From Metridium senile (Eukaryota; Cnidaria; Anthozoa; Actiniaria; Metridiidae): a DNA stretch of 64,000 nt. Shown here piece after piece: positions 47,101-60,844 of the stretch. Numbering within the stretch: the first letter of the stretch is position 1; every line of letters starts with the position of its first letter. The position numbers and the translations under genes are program-made. Where the stretch lies: assembly GCA_949775045.1 (NCBI GenBank), contig OX459100.1, positions 11,328,831 to 11,392,830 of the forward strand, read 5' to 3'. Below the pieces are notes generated by a model, which did no database searches, was not told the DNA's origin, and saw only the letters and a program-made list of their open reading frames with translations.

Positions 47101-50100
47101 TTTTAACAAAAACTCTTAGTAGAGTGCATTCAGTAAAAGCGTGAAACACTAATTACTAAATTGTGCAAAATAGTGCTAGTTGAACAATAGATAACAATAG
47201 AATTAGCATGAAATAGTACAAAATAGTATTACTAGTGTTTCACGCTTTTACTAAATGCACTCTATAAGTGTTGAGTTTTTACTTTAAGTTTAAGATTATA
47301 TCCATGCATGTACAAATTGATTTTGCAAATCGATCATGCCGGCTGACTTCCTGAGCCTTTGCGCTCTACTTTGCTGCTATTAAAATGTGAAATTTAAAAT
47401 AAAATTATTCTCAACCCTAGATCTTAAAAAAATGTAAAATTTGTAAAATTTTTCCTGAAGTTACTTATTTTTCACTTTTACATTTCTGTATTTTTTTTTT
47501 AGTTTCCCGAAGATTGTAAATTTCATTCAAGCAATAATAAAGCGTTAGCCAGTCAAAATTAAGTATTCACTCTGCCAATCAGAATCAATATTCGACCAGC
47601 CGATGCCAGGGTTTTTTCTCCTCGCGGAAAAAGGCCCTGGGAACGAGGTTAGAAAAACAAGCAAACGAGCCGATTTTCGATGTTTGAAGCACAATAACTA
47701 AAAAAAACCAAACGGTGACCCCCATTTTTATCTTATAAATCCAAATAACTACTAAATATGAGTGTTCATTTAGTTTTTGGAAAAATGACATTTTTTTATC
47801 CCACAGAAAATCGTCCGAAAATCGTCCTTAAGATATTCATTGATTGGATTTTCTGAAATTATACAAATGCTATAACTCTATATACATGTAGGGGTGCGTA
47901 ATTGGCGTAGATTTATAAAAAAAAATCATTGAAGACATCCAAGTATCTGGAACTAGCTAAATGCAAGTTATCCTACATTTTTATCCCGATTGTCTCCTTA
48001 GAAATACCGTTACCAACGTCGTCGTTACATATGGGGTTAAAAAAAAGCTCAAACGACATAAATACTAACTAATGCTGCACATCTTGCCTACTTACCCAAA
48101 TCATGACATAGTCCTGCAATTCTAACGCATAACACATCTCCCTTGGTGATTTTCAGCTCAGGTTGTCTCTTTTGAAGACTCTCTGCTAATTGACCAGCAA
48201 GATGTGAAGTCCTAAATGGCATGAATGATTATTATCATCATTTATCATCATCAATTATATCATCACTATCATCAACATCGTCACTATCATCATCGGACAT
48301 CAGCATCATCACCATCAGCATCATCACCACCACTATCACCATCATGACTATATCATCATCACCATCAGCATCATCATCAGCACCATCATCACTATCACCA
48401 TCACTATATCATCATCACCATCAGCATCATCATCACTATCATCATCATCACCATCATCATTATCATCATCATCAACATCACCATCACCATCACTATATCA
48501 TCATGCCCATCAACATCATCATTATCAACATCATCATCATCATCATCATCACTATCATCATCGTAACAATCATTATCCCTTTTATTATGGTCTTTTTTGA
48601 AGCAGCAGCAGCATCAGCATCCTCACTGGTATAAATTTCACATAAAATAAAATATTTCATAAATATCAGGAACAATTAGATATATCAACATTATTATGCA
48701 AGGTATACTAAACGTTTAGGTTTTACATTGGCCAATCAGTATCCCATATTACTCACCCAATACTGTGCTCAAAACGATTATGAGCAGCACCCGGGAAAAC
48801 AAAATAACATCCACCTATCAAAACAGAGAAAAAAAGTTATTCCAACTTATAATGATCTCTAACAGATCTGAGAGGGCGTCAGAACTGTTTTGAAGGAGGT
48901 CTTACCTAACGTTTGGCTATATAAAACCAAGTCAGCCCAGCCTCCTGATAATTATTGCACAGTCCCTTATAAACTATCTCTTGTCTAAATAAAAACTATG
49001 ACATCATATTTCTAGAACGTTCTTTCTTCTGAATACTATAGACATTCTAGAATATTCAGCTTACACTGCAAGCGTAAATAAGAACATTCACATTTAATTT
49101 CTAGAAAAGAACACTTCTAAAATGTTCAAAATAATAAACTGAGGTTACTCTGGAATATTTTAGAACTTAGATTCAGGCAAATTCACGTTTAAATTTTCAA
49201 TAAGTCAAATCTGGGTAACCATCCCTATCCATATTAAATCTATTAAATCCACTCCTTCATTTAAACATCAATATAAGGAGTTCCTACGTCTTACTTAATA
49301 AAAGCTTACCACATCCTGGGTTTCTTTCATTAGCGGAAAGTCTGGATGTGAGGTATACATTTCTACTATATATTATTATATATTCTGAAGAGATAATATT
49401 TTTTTAAAGTTGATTAAGTTTTAAGTTTTCGGCTTTCAGGCCCCGCCCACAAGTATCCAGGTATTTTTAAATCCGCAAGTTTTTCGTAATCTGATGCAGA
49501 GTAAATGTCGACCCAATTATGATCCCAATAAATGACCACAGAGCCCTGCTGAAAAGCACTTATTGTGATGTAGGCCGTCTGTTTAAAGATTGTTATTATG
49601 ATCATTACAGCTCTCTTACCTAACTGTTTGATATTTCTCAGACGTTGAAACTGTGGTGTATCGACGATTTTAACCAGTAATGGATGCAGCTCTATATGAC
49701 CATGTACAGGATCATTGAAGACCTGATGGTAAAATCAAATTGAATCAAACTGACAAGATGTGCATTTTTCATCGCTATTGAAATGGTGCTCTATTGAAAT
49801 AGTGCTCTCTCTCCCTCTGAGAGAGAAAGAGAGAAAGAAAGAGAGATAGACAGAGATAGATTGATTGATTGATTCACCTTTATTTAAATACGGTAGTTCG
49901 ATAAGTTTTACAACTTCTTTACGTGAAAGCCGTATACAAACAGAAGCAAAAATACAGTTGATATTAAAACTGAATTGCATTAATAATAATATTCGTTATA
50001 AAAATATAATCAGTAGGTGCTAAAAATTCTGATAATAAATCAGTCTTAGAGTAGACAAACGGTGTATTAATCAAAAACTCATCAGGAGTCAGATGACAAA

Positions 50101-50532
50101 TCGATAGCCGATAGGTTCTTTTTTAATGTAGTTTTTGAGGAAGAAGATCAGAGACAGAGACAGAGACAGAGACAGAGACAGAGACTGGGAATGCATGGCG
50201 AACGTCGATTCCCAGACCAAGAGGAATTGTTGTAACGCACACAACATATCCAAGTTTTTTTGGGATTGCTAAGCATAGTTTCATAGTTTCATAAACTATA
50301 ACCTCTTCTTCACTATTATGCAGTAAATTCGTTTTTCTGTAAAAAAAAAAAAAAAGAGGCGTTCGCCATTCGCTTCGTTAACGTATATAATAGCTATATA
50401 TGGAATAACTATAAACTGGTTTAACTACTTACCCTCTCAACAACAGGAGGTTGACCAGCATTCTCAACAACAGGAGGTTGTCCAGCATTCTCAACAACAG
50501 GAGGTTGACTAGCATTCTCTAAACCTGGACCA
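34858..50532 (-). CDS. SAMHD1: SAMHD1-like paralog, gene B (5' end not found; early stop)
   Basis: Exons recognised, 5' to 3': 50433-50532, 49620-49722, 48757-48814, 48096-48211, 44480-44550, 43329-43481, 43068-43121, 42724-42821, 41322-41480, 38452-38508, 38000-38108, 37315-37524, 36247-36351, 35070-35161, 34845-34903 (stop TGA 34858-34860). They fill slots 3-17 of gene A with the same phases, giving at least 509 residues. The HD core is complete: [33 protein letters not shown], so activity is plausible. Differences from A: no SAM exons in view, three 10-residue repeats in the first visible exon, an 11-residue tandem duplication in exon 14, and a TGA in exon 17 that removes the C-terminal tail. 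The 5' exons may lie beyond the satellite, in the gap, outside the window, or be lost. It lies head-to-tail upstream of gene A. Confidence 0.88.
35280..35528. mobile_element. MITE packed with GGCGATTTAA subterminal repeats
   Basis: Termini GGCCTGCCCCTGGACCTTAA and its complement flank about 250 bp. The interior has many copies of GGCGATTTAA and variants (TGCGATTTAA, GTGCGGTTTAA), including an internal direct duplication containing AAGAAAATATGGCCAAACTT. Located in gene B intron 15. Such motif arrays resemble transposase-binding subterminal repeats. Confidence 0.8.
36395..37290 (+). repeat. 22-bp minisatellite, about 40 copies, gene B intron 14
   Basis: Units with core TTACGTCATCTCATGGTTTA, varying between ACTTACGTCA and ACGTACGTCA. 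On the gene's sense strand the first form reads ATGAC|GTAAGTTAAAC, matching the true exon 14 donor ATTGAC|GTAAGTAC beside the array. TTACGTCA also resembles a CRE/ATF-type bZIP motif. Same family as gene A 18575-18870. Confidence 0.95.
37315..37524 (-). CDS. SAMHD1: gene B exon 14 with 33-bp in-frame duplication
   Basis: Seventy codons against 61 in gene A. The segment [11 protein letters not shown] occurs twice in tandem because of an exact 33-bp duplication (37417-37449 and 37450-37482), followed by a lysine run. The start ([15 protein letters not shown]) and end (GDIIID) align with gene A. The frame is preserved, so this lengthens a surface region rather than breaking the gene. Confidence 0.9.
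37860..37982 (+). repeat. (TGTGC)n microsatellite, gene B intron 13
   Basis: About 24 perfect pentamer copies. ORFs across it on both strands are artefacts. Immediately downstream on the minus strand of exon 13 (38000-38108). Confidence 0.97.
39117..41145. mobile_element. 2.03-kb palindromic element with TTAA target duplication
   Basis: Two inverted arms of about 880-905 bp, almost identical, start GGTGGCTCGACTGAG and end with the complement. TTAA flanks both sides (39113-39116 and 41146-41149), the hallmark of piggyBac insertion. Each terminus also has a local GGTGGC..GCCACC hairpin. The centre holds a 123-bp tandem duplication. No transposase, so non-autonomous. Located in gene B intron 11. 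Confidence 0.88.
40021..40266 (+). repeat. 123-bp tandem duplication at the palindrome centre
   Basis: Two apparently identical 123-bp units (40021-40143 and 40144-40266). The length is a multiple of three, so an open frame of 99 codons runs through both, with [19 protein letters not shown] in each copy. I do not recognise the peptide. It could be a remnant of a coding sequence once carried by the element, or chance. Confidence 0.85.
41837..42064. mobile_element. 228-bp MITE, gene B intron 10
   Basis: Inverted ends AGAGCGAAAACACTAGAACC and its near complement GGTTTTAGTGTTTTCGCTCT, with inner arms ATAGTTACTAACTAATAG. No coding content. Confidence 0.8.
42135..42300 (+). repeat. ATG/ATA-rich microsatellite, gene B intron 10
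   Basis: Irregular GATAATGGT and GATGAT units. Low-complexity ORF only. Confidence 0.85.
42416..42612. mobile_element. 197-bp MITE (TACACCTATTTCAA family)
   Basis: Starts TGTACACCTATTTCAATTAA and ends with its near complement. Subterminal arms GTTGTCCATCTGG and GATCAACCAT are also inverted. Related to the MITE at 32310-32600. Confidence 0.8.
42724..42821 (-). CDS. SAMHD1: gene B exon 10 (metal-ligand exon), nearly identical to gene A
   Basis: Encodes [17 protein letters not shown] and the segment up to SFDH. It differs from gene A exon 10 (21721-21818) at one base, changing Val to Ile. Short flanking intron stretches (an ACATTTCTCTT(A/G)GAAAACAAAT block upstream) are also conserved. Confidence 0.93.
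43625..44330 (+). repeat. CAT-rich minisatellite, gene B intron 7
   Basis: Units of CACGATCGTCATCATAATCA and related pieces, with higher-order blocks. The long ORFs on both strands (His-rich, and Asp-rich DNDYDDD) are artefacts of triplet periodicity. Same intron slot as the gene A CAT array. Confidence 0.95.
44751..45100. mobile_element. hAT-like MITE, copy 2, gene B intron 6
   Basis: About 350 bp, homologous along its length to 4497-4810, with termini containing AGCGGTCAAACGACTACGCA and CATGCGTAGTCGTTTG. Flanks GGGGAGTC and GGAGAGTC are near-matching 8-mers. Confidence 0.7.
45829..46262. mobile_element. foldback element with 171-bp arms
   Basis: Arms 45829-45999 and 46093-46262 are inverted and nearly identical, starting ATAGGCAGCCCAACTACTCC. 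They enclose a 93-bp AT-rich spacer of ACAATAT repeats. GC-rich GCGCGCGC blocks lie inside the arms. No transposase. The high arm identity suggests recent origin or conversion. Confidence 0.88.
46342..47650. mobile_element. 1.3-kb non-autonomous element with AACCTCGTTCCCAGGG termini
   Basis: Inverted termini of about 60 bp begin AACCTCGTTCCCAGGG at both ends and include GAGGAGAAAA and ACCCTGGCAT. Flanked by 12-bp direct repeats AGAAAAACAAGC (46330-46341 and 47651-47662). No substantial ORF. A smaller MITE is nested at 47116-47268. Confidence 0.82.
47116..47268. mobile_element. 153-bp MITE nested in the 1.3-kb element
   Basis: Ends GAGTGCATTCAGTAAAAGCG and the near complement CGCTTTTACTAAATGCACTC lie between TA dinucleotides, so it is mariner-like. 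The centre holds AAATAGT repeats. Confidence 0.75.
48225..48560 (+). repeat. (ATC)n-rich microsatellite, gene B intron 5
   Basis: ATC/ACC/AGC trinucleotides without a fixed longer unit. The gene A counterpart intron has only a short (ATT)n run. Confidence 0.92.
48757..49722 (-). CDS. SAMHD1: gene B exons 4-5, nearly identical to gene A
   Basis: Exon 4 (49620-49722) encodes [14 protein letters not shown] and DTPQFQRLR. Exon 5 (48757-48814) encodes [12 protein letters not shown]. They differ from gene A at about 4 and 1 positions, and 28 bp of intron 5' of exon 4 (ATGGTAAAATCAAATTGAAT and on) is identical too. Confidence 0.93.
49800..50185 (-). repeat. simple repeats and possible LINE 3' tail, gene B intron 3
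   Basis: A GAGA-rich run (49800-49850) and three GATT units are followed by CACCTTTATTTAAATACGG, resembling the 3' end of a non-LTR element on the minus strand. A (GAGACA)n run lies at 50150-50185. No coding signal. Confidence 0.45.
50433..50532 (-). CDS. SAMHD1: gene B exon in slot 3: three 10-residue repeats
   Basis: After a TTGTAG acceptor it encodes [13 protein letters not shown], then two more ENAGQPPVV units with VER before a GTAAGT donor. It is 100 nt, phase 2 to 0, exactly as gene A exon 3, and joins in frame to the VFNDPVHGH exon. The 30-bp DNA repeats are almost identical, so the expansion is recent. A proline-rich flexible linker replaces the A sequence. Confidence 0.75.
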
Positions 50533-53500
50533 CTACAACACAATACAGATAAAAATACTTTCATCCTTTCAAGATATAATACTAGGATATATATATAATT
50601 CTAAGATATATATAATTCTAAGATATATATAATATATATATAATACTAGGATATATATAATACTAGGATATATATAATACTAGGATATATATAATACTAG
50701 GATATATATAATACTAGGATATATATAATACTAGGATATATATAATACTAGGATATATATAATACTAGGATATATATAATACTAGGATATATATAATACT
50801 AGGATATATATAATACTAGGATATATATAATACTAGGATATATATAATACTAGGATATATATAATACTAGGATATATATAATACTAGGATATATATTATA
50901 CTAGGATATATATAATACTAGGATATATATAATACTAGGATATATATAATACTAGGATATATATAATACTAGGATATATATAATACTAGGATATATATAA
51001 TACTAGGATATGTATAATACTAGGATATATATATAATACTAGGATATATATAATACTAGGATATATATAATACTAGGATATATATAATACTAGGATATAT
51101 ATAATACTAGGATATATATATAATACTAGGATATATAATACTAGGATATATGTAATACTAGGGTATGTATAATACTAGGATATATGTAATACTAGGATAT
51201 ATAATACTAGGATATATATATTACTAGGCTATATATTATACTAGGCTATATATAATACTAGGATATATATAATATTAGGATATATATAATACTAGGATAT
51301 ATATGTAATACTAGGATATATATATATTACTAGGCTATATATAATACTAGGATATATATAATACTAGGATATATATGTAATACTAGGATATATATAATAC
51401 TAGGATATATATAATACTACGATATATATAATACTAGGATATATATAATACTAGGATATATATAATACTAGGATATATATAATACTAGGATATATATAAT
51501 ACTAGGATATATATAATACAAGGATATATATATAATACTAGGATATATATAATACTAGGATATATGTAATACTAGGATATGTATAATACTAGGATATATG
51601 TAATACTAGGATATATAATACTAGGATATATATATTACTAGGCTATATATTATACTAGGCTATATATAATACTAGGATATATATATTACTAGGATATATA
51701 TAATACTAGGATATATATGTAATACTAGGATATATATAATACTAGGATATATATATATATATATATATTACTAGGCTATATATAATACTAGGATATATAT
51801 AATACTAGGATATATATAATACTAGGATATATATAATACTAGGATATATATAATACTAGGATATATATAATACTAGGATATATATATAATACTAGGATAT
51901 ATATAATACTAGGATATATATAATACTAGGATATATATAATACTAGGATATATATAATACTAGGATATATATATATATAATACTAGGATATATATAATAC
52001 TAGGATATATATAATACTAGGATATATATAATACTAGGATATATATAATACTAGGATATATATAATACTAGGATATATATAATACTAGGATATATATATA
52101 TAATACTAGGATATATATAATACTAGGATATATGTAATACTAGGATATGTATAATACTAGGATATATATAATACTAGGATATATATAATACTAGGATATG
52201 TATAATACTAGGATATATATATAATACTAGGATATATATAATACTAGGATATATGTAATACTAGGATATATATAATACTAGGATATATGTAATATTAGGA
52301 TATATATAATACTAGGATATATATAATACTAGGATATATATAATACTAGGATATATATAATACTAGGATATATATAATACTAGGATATATATAATACTAG
52401 GATATATATAATACTAGGATATATATAATACTAGGATATATATGTAATACTAGGATATATATAATATTAGGATATATATATATATATATTACTAGGCTAT
52501 ATATAATACTAGGATATATATAATACTAGGATATATATAATACTAGGATATATATAATACTAGAATATATATAATACTAGGATATATATAATACTAGGAT
52601 ATATATATAATACTAGGATATATATAATACTAGGATATATATAATACTAGGATATATATAATACTAGGATATATATAATACTAGGATATATATATAATAC
52701 TAGGATATATAATACTAGGATATATGTAATACTAGGGTATGTATAATACTAGGATATATGTAATACTAGGATATATAATACTAGGATATATATATTACTA
52801 GGCTATATATTATACTAGGCTATATATAATACTAGGATATATATAATATTAGGATATATATAATACTAGGATATATATGTAATACTAGGATATATATATA
52901 TTACTAGGCTATATATAATACTAGGATATATATAATACTAGGATATATATGTAATACTAGGATATATATAATACTAGGATATATATAATACTACGATATA
53001 TATAATACTAGGATATATATAATACTAGGATATATATAATACTAGGATATATATAATACTAGGATATATATAATACTAGGATATATATAATACAAGGATA
53101 TATATATAATACTAGGATATATATAATACTAGGATATATGTAATACTAGGATATGTATAATACTAGGATATATGTAATACTAGGATATATAATACTAGGA
53201 TATATATATTACTAGGCTATATATTATACTAGGCTATATATAATACTAGGATATATATATTACTAGGATATATATAATACTAGGATATATATGTAATACT
53301 AGGATATATATAATACTAGGATATATATATATATATATATATTACTAGGCTATATATAATACTAGGATATATATAATACTAGGATATATATAATACTAGG
53401 ATATATATAATACTAGGATATATATAATACTAGGATATATATAATACTAGGATATATATATAATACTAGGATATATATAATACTAGGATATATATAATAC

Positions 53501-56500
53501 TAGGATATATATAATACTAGGATATATATAATACTAGGATATATATATATATAATACTAGGATATATATAATACTAGGATATATATAATACTAGGATATA
53601 TATAATACTAGGATATATATAATACTAGGATATATATAATACTAGGATATATATAATACTAGGATATATATATATAATACTAGGATATATATAATACTAG
53701 GATATATGTAATACTAGGATATGTATAATACTAGGATATATATAATACTAGGATATATATAATACTAGGATATGTATAATACTAGGATATATATATAATA
53801 CTAGGATATATATAATACTAGGATATATGTAATACTAGGATATATATAATACTAGGATATATGTAATATTAGGATATATATAATACTAGGATATATATAA
53901 TACTAGGATATATATAATACTAGGATATATATAATACTAGGATATATATAATACTAGGATATATATAATACTAGGATATATATAATACTAGGATATATAT
54001 AATACTAGGATATATATGTAATACTAGGATATATATAATATTAGGATATATATATATATATATTACTAGGCTATATATAATACTAGGATATATATAATAC
54101 TAGGATATATATAATACTAGGATATATATAATACTAGAATATATATAATACTAGGATATATATAATACTAGGATATATATATAATACTAGGATATATATA
54201 ATACTAGGATATATATAATACTAGGATATATATAATACTAGGATATATATAATACTAGGATATATATATAATACTAGGATATATATAATACTAGGATATA
54301 TGTAATACTAGGATATGTATAATACTAGGATATATATAATACTAGGATATATATAATACTAGGATATGTATAATACTAGGATATATATATAATACTAGGG
54401 TATATATAATACTAGGATATATGTAATACTAGGATATATATAATACTAGGATATATATAATACTAGGATATATATAATACTAGGATATATATAATACTAG
54501 GATATATATATAATACTAGGATATATATAATACTAGGATATATGTAATACTAGGATATGTATAATACTAGGATATATATAATACTAGGATATATATAATA
54601 CTAGGATATGTATAATACTAGGATATATATATAATACTAGGATATATATAATACTAGGATATATGTAATACTAGGATATATATAATACTAGGATATATGT
54701 AATATTAGGATATATATAATACTAGGATATATATAATACTAGGATATATGTAATACTAGGATATATATAATACTAGGATATATGTAATACTAGGATATAT
54801 ATAATACTAGGATATATATAATACTAGGATATATATAATACTAGGATATATATAATACTAGGATATATATAATACTAGGATATATATAATACTAGGATAT
54901 ATATAATACTAGGATATATGTAATACTAGGATATATATAATACTAGGATATATATAATACTAGGATATATGTAATACTAGGATATATATAATACTAGGAT
55001 ATATATAATACTAGGATATATAGTAATACTAGGATATATATAATACTAGGATATATGTAACACTAGGATATATATAATACTAGGATATATATAATACTAG
55101 GATATATATATAATACTAGGATATATATAATACTAGGATATATATAATACTAGGATATATATAATACTAGGATATATATAATACAAGGATATATATATAA
55201 TACTAGGATATATATAATACTAGGATATATGTAATACTAGGATATGTATAATACTAGGATATATGTAATACTAGGATATATAATACTAGGATATATATAT
55301 TACTAGGCTATATATTATACTAGGCTATATATAATACTAGGATATATATAATACTAGGATATATATAATACTAGGATATATATAATACTAGGATATATAT
55401 AATACTAGGATATATATAATACTAGGATATATATAATACTAGGATATATATAATACTAGGATATATAATAATACTAGGATATATATAATACTAGGATATA
55501 TATAATACTAGGTATGTAATACTAGGATATATAATACTAGGATATATATAATACTAGGATATATATAATACTAGGATATATATAATACTAGGATATATAT
55601 AATACTAGGATATATATAATACTAGGATATATATAATACTAGGATATATATAATACTAGGATATATATAATACTAGGATATATATAATACTAGGATATAT
55701 ATAATACTAGGATATATATAATACTAGGATATATATAATACTAGGATATATATAATACTAGGATATATATAATACTAGGATATATATAATACTAGGATAT
55801 ATATAATACTAGGATATATATATAATACTAGGATATATATAATACTAGGATATATGTAATACTAGGATATATATAATACTAGGATATATGTAATACTAGG
55901 ATATATAATACTAGGATATATATAATACTAGGATATATATTATACTAGGATATATATAATACTAGGATATATATAATACTAGGATATATATAATACTAGG
56001 ATATATATAATACTAGGATATATATAATACTAGGATATATATAATACTAGATATATATAATACTAGGATATATATAATACTAGGATATATATAATACTAG
56101 GATATATATAATACTAGGATATATATAATACTAGGATATATATAATACTAGGATATATATAATACTAGGATATATATAATACTAGGATATATATAATACT
56201 AGGATATATATAATACTAGGATATATATAATACTAGGATATATATAATACTAGGATATATATAATACTAGGATATATATAATACTAGGATATATATAATA
56301 CTAGGATATATATAATACTAGGATATATATATAATACTAGGATATATATAATACTAGGATATATATAATACTAGGATATATATAATACTAGGATATATAT
56401 ATAATACTAGGATATATATAATACTAGGATATATGTAATACTAGGATATGTATAATACTAGATATATAATACTAGGATATATATAATACTAGGATATATA

Positions 56501-57055
56501 TAATACTAGGATATATATAATACTAGGATATATATAATACTAGGATATATGTAATACTAGGATATATATAATACTAGGATATATATAATACTAGGATATA
56601 TATAATACTAGGATATATATAATACTAGGATATATATATAATACTAGGATATATATAATACTAGGATATATGTAATACTAGGATATGTATAATACTAGGA
56701 TATATATAATACTAGGATATATATAATACTAGGATATATATAATACTAGGATATATATATAATACTAGGATATATATAATACTAGGATATATGTAATACT
56801 AGGATATATATAATACTAGGATATATATAATACTAGGATATATATAATACTAGGATATATATAATACTAGGATATATATAATACTAGGATATATATAATA
56901 CTAGATATATATAATAACTAGGATATATATAATACTAGGATATATATAATACTAGGATATATATAATACTAGGATATATATATAATACTAGGATATATAT
57001 AATACTAGGATATATATAATACTAGGATATATATAATACTAGGATATATATAATA

Positions 57056-57255
57056 NNNNNNNNNNNNNNNNNNNNNNNNNNNNNNNNNNNNNNNNNNNNN
57101 NNNNNNNNNNNNNNNNNNNNNNNNNNNNNNNNNNNNNNNNNNNNNNNNNNNNNNNNNNNNNNNNNNNNNNNNNNNNNNNNNNNNNNNNNNNNNNNNNNNN
57201 NNNNNNNNNNNNNNNNNNNNNNNNNNNNNNNNNNNNNNNNNNNNNNNNNNNNNNN
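57056..57255. other. assembly gap (200 N)
   Basis: Exactly 200 consecutive N inside the 17-bp satellite. A round size suggests a placeholder, so true array length is unknown. Confidence 1.
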
Positions 57256-57737
57256 GATATATGTAATACTAGGATATATATAATACTAGGATATATGTAA
57301 TATTAGGATATATATAATACTAGGATATATATAATACTAGGATATATGTAATACTAGGATATATATAATACTAGGATATATGTAATACTAGGATATATAT
57401 AATACTAGGATATATATAATACTAGGATATATATAATACTAGGATATATATAATACTAGGATATATATAATACTAGGATATATATAATACTAGGATATAT
57501 ATAATACTAGGATATATATAATACTAGGATATATATATAATACTAGGATATATAATACTAGGATATATATAATACTAGGATATATATAATACTAGGATAT
57601 AGATATAATACTAGGATATATATAATACTAGGATATATGTAATACTAGGATATATATAATACTAGGATATATGTAATACTAGGATATGTATAATACTAGG
57701 ATATATATAATACTAGGATATATAATACTAGGATATA

Positions 57738-58004
57738 CAGCCGAACTCGAAAAGGTTGTACACCTGAAAAGACAAATATACTAAAAGAAATATCACGTGA
57801 CTCATTTATATATTTACTTTCCGCGCGTGTAGAAAGTCAGGTACTTCTAGCGGGGGAAGATACTGCTTGTTTGAATTCACCGCCATATTACTTTCAAACG
57901 CATCTTACTTTCTACATGCGCGGACAGAGAATATATAATGAGTCACGTGATATTTCTTTTAGTACATATGTCTTTTCAGGTGGACAACCTTTCCGAGATC
58001 GGCT
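57738..58004. mobile_element. palindromic MITE 1 in satellite, TA target
   Basis: About 267 bp with inverted termini CAGCCGAACTCGAAAAGGTT and the complement of AACCTTTCCGAGATCGGCTG, flanked by TA. Arms include ATATCACGTGACTCATT. Mariner-like target. The matching empty site exists in the block around 60686. Confidence 0.9.
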
Positions 58005-60844
58005 GTATATATAATACTAGGATATGTATAATACTAGGATATATATAATACTAGGATATATATAATACTAGGATATATAATACTAGGATATATATAATAC
58101 TAGGATATATGTAATACTAGGATATGTATAATACTAGGATATATATAATACTAGGATATATGTAATACTAGGGTATGTATAATACTAGGATATATGTAAT
58201 ACTAGGATATATAATACTAGGATATATATATTACTAGGCTATATATTATACTAGGCTATATATAATACTAGGATATATATAATATTAGGATATATATAAT
58301 ACTAGGATATATATGTAATACTAGGATATATATATATTACTAGGCTATATATAATACTAGGATATATATAATACTAGGATATATATAATACTAGGATATA
58401 TATAATACTAGGATATATATAATACTAGGATATATATAATACTAGGATATGTATAATACTAGGATATATATATAATACTAGGATATATATAATACTAGGA
58501 TATATATAATACTAGGATATATATAATACTAGGATATATATAATACTAGGATATATATAATACTAGGATATATATAATACTAGGATATATATAATACTAG
58601 GATATATATAATACTAGGATATGTATAATACTAGGATATATATATAATACTAGGATATATATAATACTAGGATATATGTAATACTAGGATATATATAATA
58701 CTAGGATATATATAATACTAGGATATATATAATACTAGGATATATATAATACTAGGATATATATATAATACTAGGATATATATAATACTAGGATATATGT
58801 AATACTAGGATATGTATAATACTAGGATATATATAATACTAGGATATATATAATACAAGGATATATATAATACTAGGATATATATAATACTAGGATATAT
58901 ATAATACTAGGATATGTATAATACTAGGATATATATATAATACTAGGATATATATAATACTAGGATATATGTAATACTAGAATATATAATACTAGGATAT
59001 ATATAATACTAGGATATATATATAATACTAGGATATATATAATACTAGGATATATATAATACTAGGATATATATAATACTAGGATATGTATAATACTAGG
59101 ATATATATATAATACTAGGATATATATAATACTAGGATATATGTAATACTAGGATATATATAATACTAGGATATATGTAATATTAGGATATATATAATAC
59201 TAGGATATATATAATACTAGGATATATATAATACTAGGATATATATAATACTAGGATATATATAATACTAGGATATATATAATACTAGGATATATATAAT
59301 ACTAGGATATATATAATACTAGGATATATATATATATATATTACTAGGCTATATATAATACTAGGATATATATAATACTAGGATATATATAATACTAGGA
59401 TATATATATAATACTAGGATATATATAATACTAGGATATATATAATACTAGGATATATATAATACTAGGATATATATATAATACTAGGATATATATAATA
59501 CTAGGATATATATAATACTAGGATATATATAATACTAGGATATATATAATACTAGGATATATATAATACTAGGATATATATAATACTAGGATATATATAA
59601 TACTAGGATATATATAATACTAGGATATATATAATACTAGGATATATATAATACTAGGATATATATAATACTAGGATATATATAATACTAGGATATATAT
59701 AATACTAGGATATATATAATACTAGGATATATATAATACTAGGATATATATAATACTAGGATATATATAATACTAGGATATATATAATACTAGGATATAT
59801 ATAATACTAGGATATATATATAATACTAGGATATATATAATACTAGGATATATGTAATACTAGGATATGTATAATACTAGGATATATATAATACTAGGAT
59901 ATATATAATACTAGGATATGTATAATACTAGGATATATATATAATACTAGGATATATATAATACTAGGATATATGTAATACTAGGATATATATAATACTA
60001 GGATATATATAATACTAGGATATATATAATACTAGGATATATATAATACTAGGATATATATATAATACTAGGATATATATAATACTAGGATATATGTAAT
60101 ACTAGGATATGTATAATACTAGGATATATATAATACTAGGATATATATAATACTAGGATATGTATAATACTAGGATATATATATAATACTAGGATATATA
60201 TAATACTAGGATATATGTAATACTAGGATATATATAATACTAGGATATATGTAATATTAGGATATATATAATACTAGGATATATATAATACTAGGATATA
60301 TGTAATACTAGGATATATATAATACTAGGATATATGTAATACTAGGATATATATAATACTAGGATATATATAATACTAGGATATATATAATACTAGGATA
60401 TATATAATACTAGGATATATATAATACTAGGATATATATAATACTAGGATATATATAATACTAGGATATATATAATAGTAGGATATATATATAATACTAG
60501 GATATATAATACTAGGATATATATAATACTAGGATATATATAATACTAGGATATAGATATAATACTAGGATATATATAATACTAGGATATATGTAATACT
60601 AGGATATATATAATACTAGGATATATGTAATACTAGGATATGTATAATACTAGGATATATATAATACTAGGATATATAATACTAGGATATATATATAATA
60701 CTAGGATATGTATAATACTAGGATATATATAATACTAGGATATATATAATACTAGGATATATAATACTAGGATATATATAATACTAGGATATATGTAATA
60801 CTAGGATATGTATAATACTAGGATATATATAATACTAGGATATA

